Below, piece by piece: positions 7,351 to 7,946 of a stretch of DNA of 7,946 bases (the first letter of the stretch is position 1; every line of letters begins with the position of its first letter). The stretch is from NCBI GenBank assembly GCA_903842475.1, contig CAIMMA010000465.1:1-7946 (forward strand). The letters are read 5' to 3'. The position numbers were made by a program, and so were the translations under genes. This DNA is from an uncultured bacterium (lineage in GTDB: Bacteria; Desulfobacterota; Desulfobulbia; Desulfobulbales; Desulfobulbaceae). Under the pieces are notes generated by a model. The model ran no database searches and was not told the DNA's origin. It saw only the letters and a program-made list of their open reading frames with translations.

Positions 7351-7384
7351 CCACTGCCACCACCTCAAAAAGGGGTGGCAGTGG
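7351..7384 (-). repeat. Strong inverted repeat (hairpin) in the fliL mRNA leader
   Basis: An 11-bp perfect inverted repeat: ccactgccacc at 7351-7361 and ggtggcagtgg at 7374-7384. After one bulged base, three further pairs (cct 7363-7365 with agg 7371-7373, leaving a short A-rich loop) extend it to about 14 pairs. There is no T-tract on either side, so it is not an intrinsic terminator. By the predicted promoter it falls at about +53 to +87 of the transcript, between the start site and the fliL Shine-Dalgarno. It could act as an RNA structure affecting stability or translation, or as a DNA site for a dimeric regulator. Its function is unknown to me. Confidence 0.85.
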
Positions 7385-7447
7385 ATGGTTTGCGGTCTGG
7401 GTCAATGGGCGGGCCGCCTGTGGCTGACTCCCGGTTAAATGCAATTA

Positions 7448-7463
7448 TGCAAGTAAAATGCCA
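7448..7463 (-). promoter_or_regulatory. Sigma-54 (RpoN) promoter for the fliL operon
   Basis: The minus strand reads TGGCATTTTACTTGCA. This matches the sigma-54 consensus TGGCAC-N5-TTGCA at all positions but one, with the required GG (7462-7461) and GC (7450-7449) separated by 10 bases. Transcription should begin near 7437, giving a leader of about 107 bases before the fliL ATG. It lies between the flgE terminator and fliL, exactly where an operon promoter is expected. Sigma-54 promoters need an NtrC-family activator (FlrC, FlbD or FleQ type in flagellar systems); none is encoded in this window, and I could not recognise its binding site with certainty. Confidence 0.85.
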
Positions 7464-7525
7464 GGAAGCGAAGGCGCGGGTGTGGTGGTGGGCAGGCCAG
7501 TGGGGCGGCGGGGGCACAGCGGAAT

Positions 7526-7563
7526 AAAAAAAAGCTGCATTGCTCCCCACGGATCAATGCAGC
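7526..7563 (-). terminator. Rho-independent terminator after flgE
   Basis: On the minus strand GCTGCATTG (7563-7555) and CAATGCAGC (7542-7534) form a perfect 9-bp stem with a 12-base loop, followed immediately by eight T residues (7533-7526). It lies about 30 bases after the flgE stop codon. It acts only for leftward transcription, since no T-tract follows on the plus strand. It separates the flgE transcript from the fliL operon. Confidence 0.95.
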
Positions 7564-7592
7564 CAGGTGTCGGAAAAATGACTTTACTTTGC

Positions 7593-7946
7593 TTAGCGTT
7601 TGAGATTGATCAGTTCGCCGAGCATTTCATCGACGGTGGTGATGATTTTCGAATTTGCCTGGAAACCGCGTTGGGTGGTGATCATCTTGACGAACTCCTG
7701 CCCCATGTCGACATTGGACTGTTCCAGGGAGTTGGTGAAAAGCTTGCCGAGCTCGGGTCCGGGCAGGCCTACTCGGATACTACCCACTTCAGTTGAGGCA
7801 ATATAGCGATTAGAACCTGAAAGTTGTAGTCCGCCGGGATTCTGGAATTTAGCCAGAACAAGTTGGGAAACATTGACTTGTTTGCCATTGGAATAAGAGG
7901 CTACTACGGTACCATCGCCATTGATAGCCACATTGGTCAGCGAACC
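7593..7946 (-). CDS. flgE: FlgE, flagellar hook protein (C-terminal 117 residues; 5' part outside window)
   Basis: FlgE polymerises into the hook outside the cell. The frame is open from the right window edge (first full codon 7946-7944) to the TAA at 7595-7593; the GTG at 7931 is internal, not a start. The fragment begins GSLTNVAINGDGTVVASYSNG and has the hook pattern VSQLVLAKFQNPGGLQLSGSNRYIAS, typical of the hook-protein fold. The C-terminus (NSLEQSNVDMGQEFVKMITTQRGFQANSKIITTVDEMLGELINLKR in pieces: EQSNVD, QRGFQANSKII, DEMLGELINL) is the coiled-coil helix shared by hook and rod proteins. The DEML-ELINLKR ending and the preceding hook-type domain favour FlgE over FlgF or FlgG. The first 146 bases seen (7801-7946) are about 45% GC, lower than the rest of the cluster appears. 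Confidence 0.88.
   Translation of the reverse strand, partial: GSLTNVAINGDGTVVASYSNGKQVNVSQLVLAKFQNPGGLQLSGSNRYIASTEVGSIRVGLPGPELGKLFTNSLEQSNVDMGQEFVKMITTQRGFQANSKIITTVDEMLGELINLKR

Noticed and set aside
7331..7444. Upstream ATG extending fliL by 38 residues
   Set aside because: It would lie at or before the predicted transcription start, includes the leader hairpin as coding sequence and has no FliL-like sequence; the ATG at 7330 has a good Shine-Dalgarno.
1..7946. Non-flagellar (virulence) type III secretion system or a novel system
   Set aside because: FliL, FliM, FliN, FliO and FlgE are flagellum-specific and the gene order is a standard flagellar one; I saw no gene of unknown type, mobile element or CRISPR repeats.

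Overview
This window is a core flagellar gene cluster read entirely on the minus strand. In transcription order (right to left) it holds the 3' end of flgE, then fliL, fliM, fliN, fliO, fliP, fliQ, fliR, flhB and most of flhA. Protein content and moderate-to-high GC suggest a Gram-negative, motile bacterium. The fliL-M-N-O-P-Q-R-flhB-flhA order, flgE just upstream and a sigma-54-type promoter fit the former Deltaproteobacteria (Desulfobacterota or relatives). That placement is inference; no taxonomic marker is present.

Right end (7593-7946): the last 117 codons of flgE (hook protein), followed after about 30 bases by a textbook intrinsic terminator (9-bp stem, 8-U tract). Between this terminator and fliL lies a regulatory region with a near-consensus sigma-54 promoter (7463-7448), a strong inverted repeat that would form a hairpin in the mRNA leader (7384-7351), and a good Shine-Dalgarno sequence before the fliL ATG at 7330.

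Middle (3195-7330): fliL (stator/basal-body associated), fliM and fliN (C-ring switch), and fliO, fliP, fliQ and fliR (assembly factor and core of the export gate) are tightly packed. fliM/fliN overlap by 14 nt and fliO/fliP by 4 nt; the other gaps are 3-41 nt. They look like one transcription unit driven from the sigma-54 promoter.

Left end (1-2983): flhB (substrate-specificity switch with the NPTH autocleavage site) and flhA (major export-gate protein, cut by the window edge) follow after the only large gap inside the cluster, 211 bases with a weak GG-N10-GC candidate promoter. flhB and flhA overlap by one base (TAATG).

Together the genes encode the inner-membrane export gate (FlhA, FlhB, FliP, FliQ, FliR with FliO) and the rotor/switch (FliM, FliN) plus FliL, with the hook protein upstream. 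I see no mobile element, CRISPR array, RNA gene or unknown system. The most interesting points are the sigma-54 promoter with its leader hairpin, the altered GGxG motif in FliM, and the internal 211-base gap.
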